From: HGM04593 sp045647885
GTDB lineage: Bacteria; Bacteroidota; Bacteroidia; Bacteroidales; Bacteroidaceae
NCBI GenBank assembly: GCA_045647885.1
Contig: JAZRMX010000034.1
Span: 1 to 9,415, forward strand
Length of the DNA stretch: 9,415 nt
Direction of reading: 5' to 3'
Shown: in pieces, positions 1 through 6,068 of the stretch
Position numbering within the stretch: the stretch's first letter is position 1
Layout of the letters: the number at the start of each line of letters is the position of its first letter
Notes under the pieces: generated by a model
Seen by the model: the letters and a program-made list of their open reading frames with translations, nothing else
Database searches by the model: none
Told to the model about the DNA's origin: nothing
Made by a program: the position numbers and the translations under genes

Positions 1-58
1 GATAATACTTGCTGTTCGCAACCCGCGCTACGCGCGACCATTTGCTGCAAGCATTATC
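1..58. repeat. Imperfect palindrome at left edge
   Basis: The first 14 bases (GATAATACTTGCTG) pair with 45-58 (CTGCAAGCATTATC) at 12 of 14 positions. Between them lies a small hairpin, CGCGC / TAC / GCGCG (24-36). It abuts the inverted-repeat arm beginning at 58. It could be part of the same dispersed repeat or a separate one. The matching position on the right lies beyond the window end, so symmetry cannot be tested. Confidence 0.4.
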
Positions 59-286
59 GATTAAGCAGAGCTTAATTCCACAGCGCCAAAAACAGAGCGT
101 CAATGACAAGCGACAAGCCGTTGCAGACTGAAGGATATTGTCTTAACAATTCCTGAACAAATGCAACGGCGACTATTATTTCCGCGTGCCGGGCGTTTTT
201 GTAACTTTTTGAGCGACAAAAAGTTAATAAAGGAACAGACAGAAACAAAGAATAGCCGATAACGACACCGAGGATTAAAAAGCAAG
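58..286. repeat. Long inverted repeat, left arm
   Basis: Positions 58-172 match the reverse complement of 9301-9415 at 113 of 115 bases; 58-112 is identical. Similarity continues more weakly to about 286, opposite about 9189. The arm starts with a small hairpin, ATTAAGC / AGA / GCTTAAT (60-76), and holds a 10-bp hairpin at 202-226. On the minus strand a short reading frame (100-285) shares its C-terminal residues SGIVKTISFSLQRLVACH with the right arm. The nucleotide identity runs on past its stop codon, so I treat the arm as a non-coding repeat. No transposase or direct target repeat is visible. Confidence 0.88.
202..226. other. Hairpin in left inverted-repeat arm
   Basis: TAACTTTTTG (202-211) pairs perfectly with CAAAAAGTTA (217-226) around the loop AGCGA. 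The homologous hairpin in the right arm (9253-9273) keeps the GCGA loop core but has a different stem with compensating changes. This suggests the fold is selected. It could act as a bidirectional terminator or as a structural part of the repeat. Confidence 0.7.
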
Positions 287-294
287 AATAATTA

Positions 295-320
295 TGGCGC
301 ACACACCGGTGCACCCCTAC
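295..320 (-). repeat. GTAG palindrome copy 1 (GGGCGCAC type, degenerate)
   Basis: GGCGCAC / ACACCG / GTGCACC followed by CTAC. The stem has one internal mismatch (298 against 313). It lies directly inside the left inverted-repeat arm. Confidence 0.65.
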
Positions 321-342
321 ACATCACAAAAAAACAATTATT

Positions 343-364
343 GGGTAGAGACATCGGTCTGCCC
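343..364. repeat. GTAG palindrome copy 2, lacking GTAG on both sides
   Basis: GGGTAGAG / ACATCG / GTCTGCCC. Spacer C precedes it and spacer A follows, with neither CTAC nor GTAG. The left stem arm has two mismatches to the right. It looks like the fusion product of a minus and a plus copy with spacer B lost between them. Confidence 0.65.
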
Positions 365-385
365 AAAAAAAGAATACGACAAAAA

Positions 386-411
386 GGGCGAACACATCGG
401 TTCGCCCCTAC
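386..411 (-). repeat. GTAG palindrome copy 3 (GGGCGAAC type)
   Basis: GGGCGAAC / ACATCG / GTTCGCCC then CTAC; perfect 8-bp stem. It forms a head-to-head pair with copy 4 across spacer B. Confidence 0.85.
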
Positions 412-434
412 AAAGAAACAACAACCACAAACCC

Positions 435-460
435 GTAGGGGCAGACCGGCGTGTCTGCCC
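435..460 (+). repeat. GTAG palindrome copy 4 (GGGCAGAC type)
   Basis: GTAG then GGGCAGAC / CGGCGT / GTCTGCCC; perfect stem, with a loop variant CGGCGT. Confidence 0.85.
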
Positions 461-491
461 AAAAAAGATTACAATGACATACCGCGTTGCA

Positions 492-627
492 TAAAACTCT
501 CCCACTTGATGAAACAAGGGGGAGTGGCCTGTAAGGCGAGGGGGATTATACCGTTTTATTTAGCTTTTTCACTCCCCTCCGTCGGCAAGCCGACACCTCC
601 CCTCGCAACGCAAGTGGAGGAGTTTTA
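492..627. mobile_element. MITE-like palindromic element inside the array
   Basis: A block of about 136 bp has imperfect terminal inverted repeats: AAAACTCTCCCACTTG (493-508) against CAAGTGGAGGAGTTTT (611-626), 14 of 16 pairs. Nested pairs lie inside: GCGAGGGG (536-543) with CCCCTCGC (599-606), and a tight hairpin GTCGGC / AA / GCCGAC (581-594). An alternative hairpin pairs 499-508 with 515-524. It has no reading frame of its own and interrupts the GTAG array between copies 4 and 5. C/T-rich palindromic repeats of this style are, as far as I recall, dispersed in Bacteroidetes genomes. No clear target duplication is seen, so mobility is inferred from the ends alone. Confidence 0.5.
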
Positions 628-674
628 GTACACCTGTGCGCCAAAAAAACATAATAAATAAAAACGCATATACC

Positions 675-700
675 GTAGGGGCAGACCGGTGTGTCTGCCC
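675..700 (+). repeat. GTAG palindrome copy 5 (GGGCAGAC type)
   Basis: GTAG then GGGCAGAC / CGGTGT / GTCTGCCC; perfect. It is the first copy after the MITE-like element. Confidence 0.85.
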
Positions 701-717
701 AAAACACCCATAAACCC

Positions 718-743
718 GCAGGGGCAGACCGATGTGTCTGCCC
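718..743 (+). repeat. GTAG palindrome copy 6 (GCAG variant)
   Basis: GGGCAGAC / CGATGT / GTCTGCCC with a perfect stem, but the tetranucleotide is GCAG. It is in tandem with copies 5 and 7. Confidence 0.8.
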
Positions 744-759
744 AAAACAACCACAACCC

Positions 760-785
760 GTAGGGGCAGACCGGTGCACCCCTAC
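760..785. repeat. GTAG palindrome copy 7, GTAG and CTAC on opposite ends
   Basis: It begins GTAG-GGGCAGAC like a plus copy and ends GTGCACCC-CTAC like copy 1 on the minus strand, so the stem no longer matches. It is the reciprocal form of copy 2. Confidence 0.7.
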
Positions 786-806
786 AGATCACAAAAAACA
801 ATTATT

Positions 807-820
807 GGGCAGACACACCT
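807..820 (-). repeat. GTAG palindrome copy 8, half copy
   Basis: Only the left stem and part of the loop (GGGCAGAC ACACC) remain after spacer C; the right stem and CTAC are missing. A further degenerate trace lies at 837-858, starting GGGCGCAC. Confidence 0.6.
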
Positions 821-889
821 ATTTGACATAAGAACAGGGCGCACTAATCGTGTCGCACAAAAAAAACATAATGAATAATACCACAACCC

Positions 890-915
890 GTAGGGGCAGA
901 CCGGTGTGTCTGCCC
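890..915 (+). repeat. GTAG palindrome copy 9 (GGGCAGAC type)
   Basis: GTAG then GGGCAGAC / CGGTGT / GTCTGCCC; perfect. It is joined tail-to-tail with copy 10 through spacer A. Confidence 0.85.
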
Positions 916-937
916 AAAAAAAAAGAATACAACAAAA

Positions 938-963
938 GGGCGAACACATCGGTTCGCCCCTAC
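938..963 (-). repeat. GTAG palindrome copy 10 (GGGCGAAC type)
   Basis: GGGCGAAC / ACATCG / GTTCGCCC then CTAC; identical to copy 3, and followed by an identical spacer B. Confidence 0.85.
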
Positions 964-986
964 AAAGAAACAACAACCACAAACCC

Positions 987-1012
987 GTAGGGGCAGACCG
1001 ATGTGTCTGCCC
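987..1012 (+). repeat. GTAG palindrome copy 11 (GGGCAGAC type)
   Basis: GTAG then GGGCAGAC / CGATGT / GTCTGCCC; perfect stem. It pairs with copy 10 as copy 4 does with copy 3. Confidence 0.85.
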
Positions 1013-1035
1013 GAAAAAAAAGAATACGACAAAAA

Positions 1036-1061
1036 GGGCGAATACATCGGTTCGCCCCTAC
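1036..1061 (-). repeat. GTAG palindrome copy 12 (GGGCGAAC type, one wobble)
   Basis: GGGCGAAT / ACATCG / GTTCGCCC then CTAC. The loop-closing pair is a T-G wobble (1043 with 1050). Confidence 0.8.
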
Positions 1062-1082
1062 ACATCATAAAAAACAATTATT

Positions 1083-1108
1083 GGGCAGACACACCGGTCT
1101 GCCCCTAC
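1083..1108 (-). repeat. GTAG palindrome copy 13 (GGGCAGAC type)
   Basis: GGGCAGAC / ACACCG / GTCTGCCC then CTAC; perfect. It is the last copy before the tRNA terminator, about 17 bp away. Confidence 0.85.
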
Positions 1109-1124
1109 AGCAAAAAAATAACAT

Positions 1125-1151
1125 AAAAAAGCCCGATGCGTTGCATCGAGC
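1125..1151 (-). terminator. Intrinsic terminator after tRNA-Pro
   Basis: On the minus strand GCTCGATGC (1151-1143) pairs with GCATCGGGC (1139-1131) around the loop AAC, with one T-G wobble. Six T follow at 1130-1125. It stands 11 bp past the tRNA CCA end and closes the minus-strand series spt, tRNA-Pro. Confidence 0.85.
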
Positions 1152-1162
1152 TCTCAAAAAAA

Positions 1163-1239
1163 TGGTCGGGGCGACAGGATTCGAACCTGCGACCACCTGG
1201 TCCCAAACCAGGTGCGCTACCGGACTGCGCTACACCCCG
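1163..1239 (-). tRNA. trnP: tRNA-Pro, anticodon TGG
   Basis: The minus strand folds as a complete tRNA. The acceptor CGGGGTG pairs with CGCCCCG, with one T-G wobble. The anticodon stem CCTGG/CCAGG encloses the loop TTTGGGA, giving anticodon TGG (proline). The T arm GCAGG / TTCGAAT / CCTGT is standard. Discriminator A is followed by an encoded CCA (1165-1163), so the mature 3' end is genomic. The 5' end lies only 18 bp after the spt stop codon. I see neither a terminator nor a clear TAnnTTTG box in that gap, so it is probably cut from the spt transcript. Confidence 0.97.
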
Positions 1240-1257
1240 TAAACCGTGTATATATTT

Positions 1258-2445
1258 TTATTTAATAATCTCCAACTGCTTAAAAATAGGCACCATAACC
1301 TCCAATGCTCTGTCAATCTGCTCTTTAGTATGCGTAGCCATAAGCGAGAAACGTATGAGCGTATCTTGCGGTGAGCAAGCCGGCGGAACTACAGGATTAA
1401 CAAAAACTCCGGCCTCCCATAGCATCTTTGTCACCATAAAAGTCTTGTCGGTGTCGCGAATGTAAAGAGGTATAATCGGTGTCGATGTATTACCTATTTC
1501 GAATCCCAAATCGCGGAAATTCTTAAGCGTGTAATTTGTTATCTTCCAAAGGTTTTCCATACGCTCGGGCTCCTCCTGAATAATATGAAGTGCCTCGAGT
1601 GCCGCCGCCGTGGCAGCAGGTGTATTACTTGCGCTGAAGATATAAGAGCGCGAGTTGTGACGTATGTAGTTTATCACCTCTTTATCGGCAGCAATAAAAC
1701 CACCGATGGTTGCCAGCGACTTGCTGAACGTACCCATTATGAGGTCGACATCTTTTGTTGCGCCAAAGTGGTCGCAAGTACCGCGACCCTGGTTACCAAG
1801 CACGCCCAAGCCGTGTGCTTCGTCAACCATTATGCTTGCGTTGTACTTATCCTTGAGGCGTACTATTTCGGGCAGGTTGGCAATATCGCCTTCCATACTG
1901 AAAACACCGTCTACCACAATAAGTTTTATAGTATCGGGGGCGCAAGCCTGTAGCTCTTTCTCCAACGCCTCCATATTATTGTGGCGGAACTTACGCACGG
2001 TGGAGAATGACAAGCGGCGACCGTCTACGATTGATGCGTGGTCGAGTTCGTCGCATATAATTGTGTCGCGACGACCTGTGATACAAGAGAGAACGCCCAG
2101 GTTCACCTGAAAGCCTGTTGAATAGACCAAAGCCTCGTCCTTGCCCACGAACTGCGCGAGTTCGTTTTCGAGCTGGAGATGAAGGTCTACTGTTCCGTTA
2201 AGGAAACGCGAGCCGGCACAGCCTGTACCATACTTACGGGTTGCAGCAATGGCAGCCTCCTTGATTCGTGGGTGGTTAGTAAGGCCCATATATGAGTTTG
2301 AACCAAACATAAGCACTTTCTTGCCACTCATCAACACCTCGGTATCCTGCTCACTCTCTATGCAACGGAAGTAAGGATACACACCCATAGCCATAAAGCG
2401 TTGGGGAAGGTCATATTTCGCGTATTTCTCTTTTAACAAGCCCAT
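1258..2445 (-). CDS. spt: Serine palmitoyltransferase (alpha-oxoamine synthase)
   Basis: This PLP enzyme condenses L-serine with an acyl-CoA to 3-ketosphinganine, the first step of the sphingolipids characteristic of Bacteroidales. It has 395 residues, the normal length, and no membrane segment, so a soluble homodimer is expected. Visible family features are a glycine-rich N-terminal stretch (YGTGCAGSRFLNGT, 72-85), the DHAS motif with cofactor-stacking H136, VDEAHG with D208 and H211, the PLP lysine K242 in TFSKSLATIGG, and R365 in the RFSLMATHT segment. The whole sequence reads very close to the Bacteroides Spt proteins as I remember them. The relatives BioF and KBL share the fold but fit less well. 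The chosen start MGLLKEKYAKYDLP matches that family; no Shine-Dalgarno precedes it. Upstream lie a TACCTTTG promoter box and a short leader palindrome (2465-2478). tRNA-Pro follows after 18 bp. Confidence 0.9.
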   Translation of the reverse strand: MGLLKEKYAKYDLPQRFMAMGVYPYFRCIESEQDTEVLMSGKKVLMFGSNSYMGLTNHPRIKEAAIAATRKYGTGCAGSRFLNGTVDLHLQLENELAQFVGKDEALVYSTGFQVNLGVLSCITGRRDTIICDELDHASIVDGRRLSFSTVRKFRHNNMEALEKELQACAPDTIKLIVVDGVFSMEGDIANLPEIVRLKDKYNASIMVDEAHGLGVLGNQGRGTCDHFGATKDVDLIMGTFSKSLATIGGFIAADKEVINYIRHNSRSYIFSASNTPAATAAALEALHIIQEEPERMENLWKITNYTLKNFRDLGFEIGNTSTPIIPLYIRDTDKTFMVTKMLWEAGVFVNPVVPPACSPQDTLIRFSLMATHTKEQIDRALEVMVPIFKQLEIIK

Positions 2446-2495
2446 ATTATCTCTCTCGCCCCGCTACCGGAGCCGGTATTTACCATTTCGAGGTG

Positions 2496-2503
2496 CAAAG
2501 GTA
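2496..2503 (-). promoter_or_regulatory. Probable spt -7 promoter box
   Basis: On the minus strand TACCTTTG fits the Bacteroidetes primary-sigma -7 consensus TAnnTTTG. It stands 50 bp before the spt start codon. No good -33 TTTG is seen at the expected distance. The palindrome TACCGG / AG / CCGGTA (2465-2478) lies in the resulting leader. Confidence 0.55.
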
Positions 2504-2546
2504 ATTATTTTTTCTTAACTACACACCATTTTATAACACATTTTCT

Positions 2547-2583
2547 AAAAAAGATACTCCACCACCCCCCTTAAAGAAGGAGG
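2547..2583 (-). terminator. Possible terminator after wzc
   Basis: On the minus strand CCTCCTT (2583-2577) pairs with AAGGGGG (2572-2566) around CTTT, with one T-G wobble. A run of six T (2552-2547) follows 13 bases later. The gap to the T run is longer than usual, so termination may be partial. The C/T-rich palindrome may instead be another dispersed repeat related in style to the element at 492-627. Confidence 0.35.
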
Positions 2584-2602
2584 CGGCAGATACCTGTGTT
2601 CT

Positions 2603-5050
2603 CTATTTAAAAGATTTTTTCTTTTTACGCAGATTTTCAGCATCGGATGAATAAGAGTACCCGTAATATGAGTAGGTCGACGAGTAGTAACCACCCTTGG
2701 ACACATAGCCGTAGGTACGCTTACGCTTGTCAAATTCATCACCGTTCACCACTACCGATACATTCTGGAGCTTACCTTCCTTCACCACATTGTTGAGGTA
2801 GTCGAACGCGGCCTTCTCTGTATAATCTATACGCGATACATAAACCACAGCATCGACCACACGGCTCAAAATCAAAGAGTCGGTAACAAGACCTATGGGG
2901 GCTGTATCCATAATCACATAGTCGAACTTCTTACTCAGGTAGTTTATTGCTACATCAAGGTTCGATTTTGCCAAAAGCTCGGCAGGGTTGGGAGGCACAA
3001 TACCTGCGGGGAGCAGATATAGGTTGTGAACCTCGGTCGATGGGATTATCAGTTTATCGAGCATTGCCACCTCGCTCTCTTCGGCACACAAGTAGCTGGT
3101 GATACCCTCGGCTTTTGAATTGATATTGAACACCTCGGCCAAACGGGGACGGCGAATGTCGGCACCCATAAGAAGTACCTTCTTGCCAAGCATTGCGGCA
3201 CTCACTGCGAAGTTTGACGATACAAAGGTTTTACCTTCGCCCGACACGGTTGATGTAAACATAATTACATTACCGGTGGTCTTCTTCATCACAAACTGCA
3301 GATTGGTACGCAGGGTACGGAAGGCCTCGGCCATAATGTCGTTACTGTTTGCGCGAACCACAATTGAAGAGCTACGGCCCTCAAGACCGTGTTTGGCAGG
3401 CACTGCAGCCACAATGGGCAGTGCAGTCAAGGACTGAACTTCAGGAATTGAAGCGACCTTTGTGCGGAACATCTCCTTTATATATATATACAGTGCCGGC
3501 AACAATATACCCATAAACAGCGCTGCAAGCAATATCATATTCTTGCGAGGTGCAACGGGAACAGAAGAGCACATTGCAGGGTCTATGCAACGAAGGTTGT
3601 TGGCTGTAACCGCAAGCTGCAAGGCATTCTCCTCATATTTCTGCAACAGCATAGTATAGAGCTGCGACTTGATATCGCGCTCACGAGAGATTTCTATCAA
3701 AGAACGCTCCATATCGGGCGACATCTTCAGACGCGATGTATATTCATTGGCAAGTTTCTTCAACACCTCGTACTGTGCAACCAATGATTTGTCGAAAGCT
3801 GCAAGAGCCTCACGGATATCTCCCTGAAGAGCGCGCACGGTCTCTGTCTGCAATTTCAGCGCAGGGTTCTCGGCTGTAGCTGTGAGCAGCAACTGGTTAC
3901 GCACGGCAACCTCGGCATTATATCTTACAATAAGATTGGAGAGCGATGCGTCATTTATGAGTCCCATTGTAGAGGGGATTGACTGCAGGTCGTTCTTGGG
4001 ATTGTTGACATATGCGTTGAGGAATTTGGAGTTTTCCATAACAACCTCCATCTCCTCCATCTTCTTCACATAACCTTCCTTGTTTTTCAAGGCCTGGGGA
4101 GCATCTATTTCGGGTGAAATGAACTGATGGTCTTTCTTATAGTTGGCAATGCGTTTCTCCTTCTCGGTGAGCTCGCCATTGATTACCGCAATACGCTGCT
4201 TAATGAAGTCCTCGGTATCGCGTGCAACCTGGCGTTTATCCTCGTTGGTTACATTATTATAGCTCTCCATAAGTGCTGTAATAAAGTCGATACCGTTGCC
4301 GGGAACAGCAGTCTTTGTTGCCACAATTGCCACAGAAGCGGTTTTAGAAATGGGGGCTATACCCAATGAGGCTTTATATGAGGCAGTAGCGGAGTTTAAG
4401 GGAGTTATGGTAATATTCACATCGAAGATTTTATCAAAGCCCTCTTCTTTTGTAAGAAGCACATTACCTTTCTCGGTCAGCAACAAATAAGGGAAAGCCT
4501 CTATAACCTCCTCGTCGGACTCTATTTCAATACCCTCGACAGGGTTCTGATAGCTGTAGGAGACGGCATAGGTGCTGTCATTCACCGTACTCAACTCAAT
4601 GCGCAATGACGAGCGCAAGCCCTCAAGGTCTTTTGCCTGTATCATTGCTGTTACCGGGCTTGCTCCTTTATATATGGGTGCAACACCGAAAAGTTTGGGA
4701 CGCGAGTAGGATATATACAAACCAGCATCGAGCACAGCTCCGCGCACAACAGACATTGAGTTTATAACCTCTATCTCGTTTTCCACATTGGAATTACCTC
4801 CTTGATAACCAAAGTCGGCAAGCATATCCATCTGCGAAGCAAAAGAACCTTTCTGTGTATCCTGCAAAAGGATTTTCGCAGAAACCTGATAAGTTTTTGT
4901 AGCATTATACAGGTAGAATGCGGCAAATAACAGACACACGATTACTGAAACCAAAAACAGTTTCCAGTTCTGCATAAAGTGGTGAAACAACAGACCAATG
5001 TTGAAGTCGTTACCACTATCTTCTTGATTGAGATTACGTTCTGTATCCAT
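2603..5050 (-). CDS. wzc: Wzc-type polysaccharide co-polymerase / BY tyrosine autokinase
   Basis: This inner-membrane protein controls chain length and export of surface polysaccharide through its partner Wza and cycles by tyrosine phosphorylation. It has 815 residues. Order: cytoplasmic N-tail; membrane segment about 31-49; a Wzz-type periplasmic region with helical stretches about 270-480; a second membrane segment about 504-524 after a proline-bearing PVAPRK; then the kinase. Kinase features are the EX2RX2R oligomerisation motif (E575, R578, R581), Walker A STVSGEGKT with K607, Walker A' VLLMGADIRRP around D631, Walker B VIMDTAP with D715, and a tail with nine tyrosines between 780 and 800 ahead of a lysine-rich end. 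The first acidic residue of the canonical Walker A' DxD is Gly; I believe this is common in Bacteroidetes homologues. It starts 8 bp after wza, clearly one operon. No glycosyltransferase genes accompany it here. Confidence 0.93.
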   Translation of the reverse strand: MDTERNLNQEDSGNDFNIGLLFHHFMQNWKLFLVSVIVCLLFAAFYLYNATKTYQVSAKILLQDTQKGSFASQMDMLADFGYQGGNSNVENEIEVINSMSVVRGAVLDAGLYISYSRPKLFGVAPIYKGASPVTAMIQAKDLEGLRSSLRIELSTVNDSTYAVSYSYQNPVEGIEIESDEEVIEAFPYLLLTEKGNVLLTKEEGFDKIFDVNITITPLNSATASYKASLGIAPISKTASVAIVATKTAVPGNGIDFITALMESYNNVTNEDKRQVARDTEDFIKQRIAVINGELTEKEKRIANYKKDHQFISPEIDAPQALKNKEGYVKKMEEMEVVMENSKFLNAYVNNPKNDLQSIPSTMGLINDASLSNLIVRYNAEVAVRNQLLLTATAENPALKLQTETVRALQGDIREALAAFDKSLVAQYEVLKKLANEYTSRLKMSPDMERSLIEISRERDIKSQLYTMLLQKYEENALQLAVTANNLRCIDPAMCSSVPVAPRKNMILLAALFMGILLPALYIYIKEMFRTKVASIPEVQSLTALPIVAAVPAKHGLEGRSSSIVVRANSNDIMAEAFRTLRTNLQFVMKKTTGNVIMFTSTVSGEGKTFVSSNFAVSAAMLGKKVLLMGADIRRPRLAEVFNINSKAEGITSYLCAEESEVAMLDKLIIPSTEVHNLYLLPAGIVPPNPAELLAKSNLDVAINYLSKKFDYVIMDTAPIGLVTDSLILSRVVDAVVYVSRIDYTEKAAFDYLNNVVKEGKLQNVSVVVNGDEFDKRKRTYGYVSKGGYYSSTYSYYGYSYSSDAENLRKKKKSFK

Positions 5051-5058
5051 AATTCTTA

Positions 5059-5862
5059 TTATTTCAAGATGTTATACAACAAAGAAGTCAAAGAAACCAG
5101 AATAGAGGTTGCCGAGAACCACAAAGATGTGGTGCTACCCACATCGGAACCTTTAGCCTTAGCCTTGTTGGGTGTAACGTACACCACGTCGTTCTGCTGC
5201 AGGTGGTAGTAAGGCGAAGCAACCACAGAGGCATCGGTAAGGTCGAGTTCGTAGACAGATGTTTTTCCGTTTACATCCTCGCGGATAATCTTCACATTCT
5301 CACGCAAACCGTAGATGGTCATATCGCGCGCAAGGGCAAGTGCCTGGAACACGTTTACTCTCTCGTTTGTAATGGTGAAGGTTCCGGGGCTTGTAACCTC
5401 GCCAAGAACCGAGATTTTGAAGTCGGCAAAACGCACGGTAACAATGGGGGGAACAGTAAAGGCATTCTTTATTTTATCGAGGATTATGCGCTCCAACTCT
5501 TTTTTAGTAAGGCCGGCTACGTGCAAAGTACCCACAATGGGGAATTCAATATTTCCGTCATTATCCACTAAATAACTCTGATAAGTAGGCTGCGCAGTAA
5601 CTGTTTGTTTAGCTTCATAAGGAAGAGATACAAATAGGTTATAAGGAGCCGAAGCCGAAACATCGCTGGGAGAAACCACAATAATGTTAAGCAAATCACG
5701 AGGCTGTATCTTATTCTCGAACACTGTGTCGGCCTGCTCCACAGCTGCCATTTCATTACTGTTCTGCAAATAAGGTACTTGCTTATACGATGTACACGAT
5801 GTTGCAAAAAGCATAGCAACAACCACCATTAAACTCCATTTTTTTGCGTTCGTCGGTTTCAT
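5059..5862 (-). CDS. wza: Polysaccharide export outer-membrane lipoprotein (Wza family)
   Basis: This is the outer-membrane channel partner of Wzc for surface polysaccharide. It has 267 residues, shorter than E. coli Wza and typical of the Bacteroidetes form. A lipoprotein signal is evident: basic start, hydrophobic core LMVVVAMLFA, lipobox FATSC with C23. A Poly_export domain follows at about 50-150 (IQPRDLLNI, DNDGNIEFPIVGTLHVAGLT), then one SLBB-like domain at about 148-230 (SVLGEVTSPGTFTI, NDVVYVTP). A final hydrophobic stretch, about 247-265, could be the single membrane-crossing helix that this family contributes to the outer-membrane ring. It is the first gene of the wza-wzc operon, with a TATATTTG box 74 bp upstream. 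It diverges from mltG. Confidence 0.93.
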   Translation of the reverse strand: MKPTNAKKWSLMVVVAMLFATSCTSYKQVPYLQNSNEMAAVEQADTVFENKIQPRDLLNIIVVSPSDVSASAPYNLFVSLPYEAKQTVTAQPTYQSYLVDNDGNIEFPIVGTLHVAGLTKKELERIILDKIKNAFTVPPIVTVRFADFKISVLGEVTSPGTFTITNERVNVFQALALARDMTIYGLRENVKIIREDVNGKTSVYELDLTDASVVASPYYHLQQNDVVYVTPNKAKAKGSDVGSTTSLWFSATSILVSLTSLLYNILK

Positions 5863-5936
5863 ATATGAATATTTCTAAAAATACAACTTTTCACAGTACC
5901 CGGTTCATTAAAGCACACAGATACCCAAATATTTTG

Positions 5937-5944
5937 CAAATATA
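5937..5944 (-). promoter_or_regulatory. Probable wza-wzc -7 promoter box
   Basis: TATATTTG on the minus strand is an exact match to TAnnTTTG, followed by C as is usual. It implies a leader of roughly 65-70 bases. The -33 region is weak. It lies in the 206-bp divergent region shared with the mltG promoter, about 95 bp away. Confidence 0.6.
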
Positions 5945-6016
5945 ATAAAAAAAAGGAAATATGCCACCTTTTACTGTCATTTTTGCAGGAAGCACCAAGT
6001 TGAAACGGTTTTACAC

Positions 6017-6046
6017 TTGTCCATTAATTCTTATTCATTATCTTCG
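6017..6046 (+). promoter_or_regulatory. Probable mltG promoter
   Basis: A -33 TTG (6017-6019), a 19-base spacer and a -7 box TATCTTCG (6039-6046; one change from TAnnTTTG) match the Bacteroidetes promoter layout. The start site would fall near 6053, giving a leader of about 16 bases that is A-rich and has no Shine-Dalgarno, as is usual in this phylum. Confidence 0.6.
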
Positions 6047-6068
6047 CAAAGGAAAATAGAAAAAAGAG

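Larger units (their letters stand above)
287..1124. repeat. Gene-free BIME-like array of GTAG palindromes
   Basis: No plausible gene lies here; the short open frames are low-complexity products of the repeats. The region holds about a dozen copies of a 26-bp unit: GTAG, then an 8-bp stem, a 6-base loop CGRTGT (occasionally CGGCGT), and the 8-bp complementary stem. Orientation is called plus when GTAG reads on the plus strand. Three spacer types recur. Spacer A (e.g. 365-385, 916-937, 1013-1035) joins two stem ends. Spacer B (412-434 and 964-986, identical 23 bases) joins CTAC to GTAG. Spacer C (321-342, 786-806, 1062-1082, ending in AACAATTATT) joins CTAC to the next stem. The unit minus copy, B, plus copy at 386-460 recurs almost unchanged at 938-1012. 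The architecture is that of REP/BIME elements; individual copies are listed separately. Confidence 0.85.

Noticed and set aside
294..1077. Several open frames with repeated VGADRRVCP- or GEPMCSPF-like peptides
   Set aside because: They are translations of the GTAG palindromes and their spacers in various frames, on both strands, with no common start or codon bias.
295..1108. CRISPR array
   Set aside because: Repeats alternate orientation, spacings vary widely, and the spacers themselves recur. That is the opposite of a CRISPR with unique spacers, and no cas gene is present.
1136..1465. Plus-strand frames across the tRNA and spt (GRQDSNLRPPGPKPG-like peptide)
   Set aside because: This is the antisense translation of the tRNA and spt end, a common artefact peptide in automated annotation.
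3478..3491. Alternating TA run
   Set aside because: It encodes the Tyr-Ile residues at the end of the second Wzc membrane segment. A similar run in mltG is also coding, so no separate function is needed.
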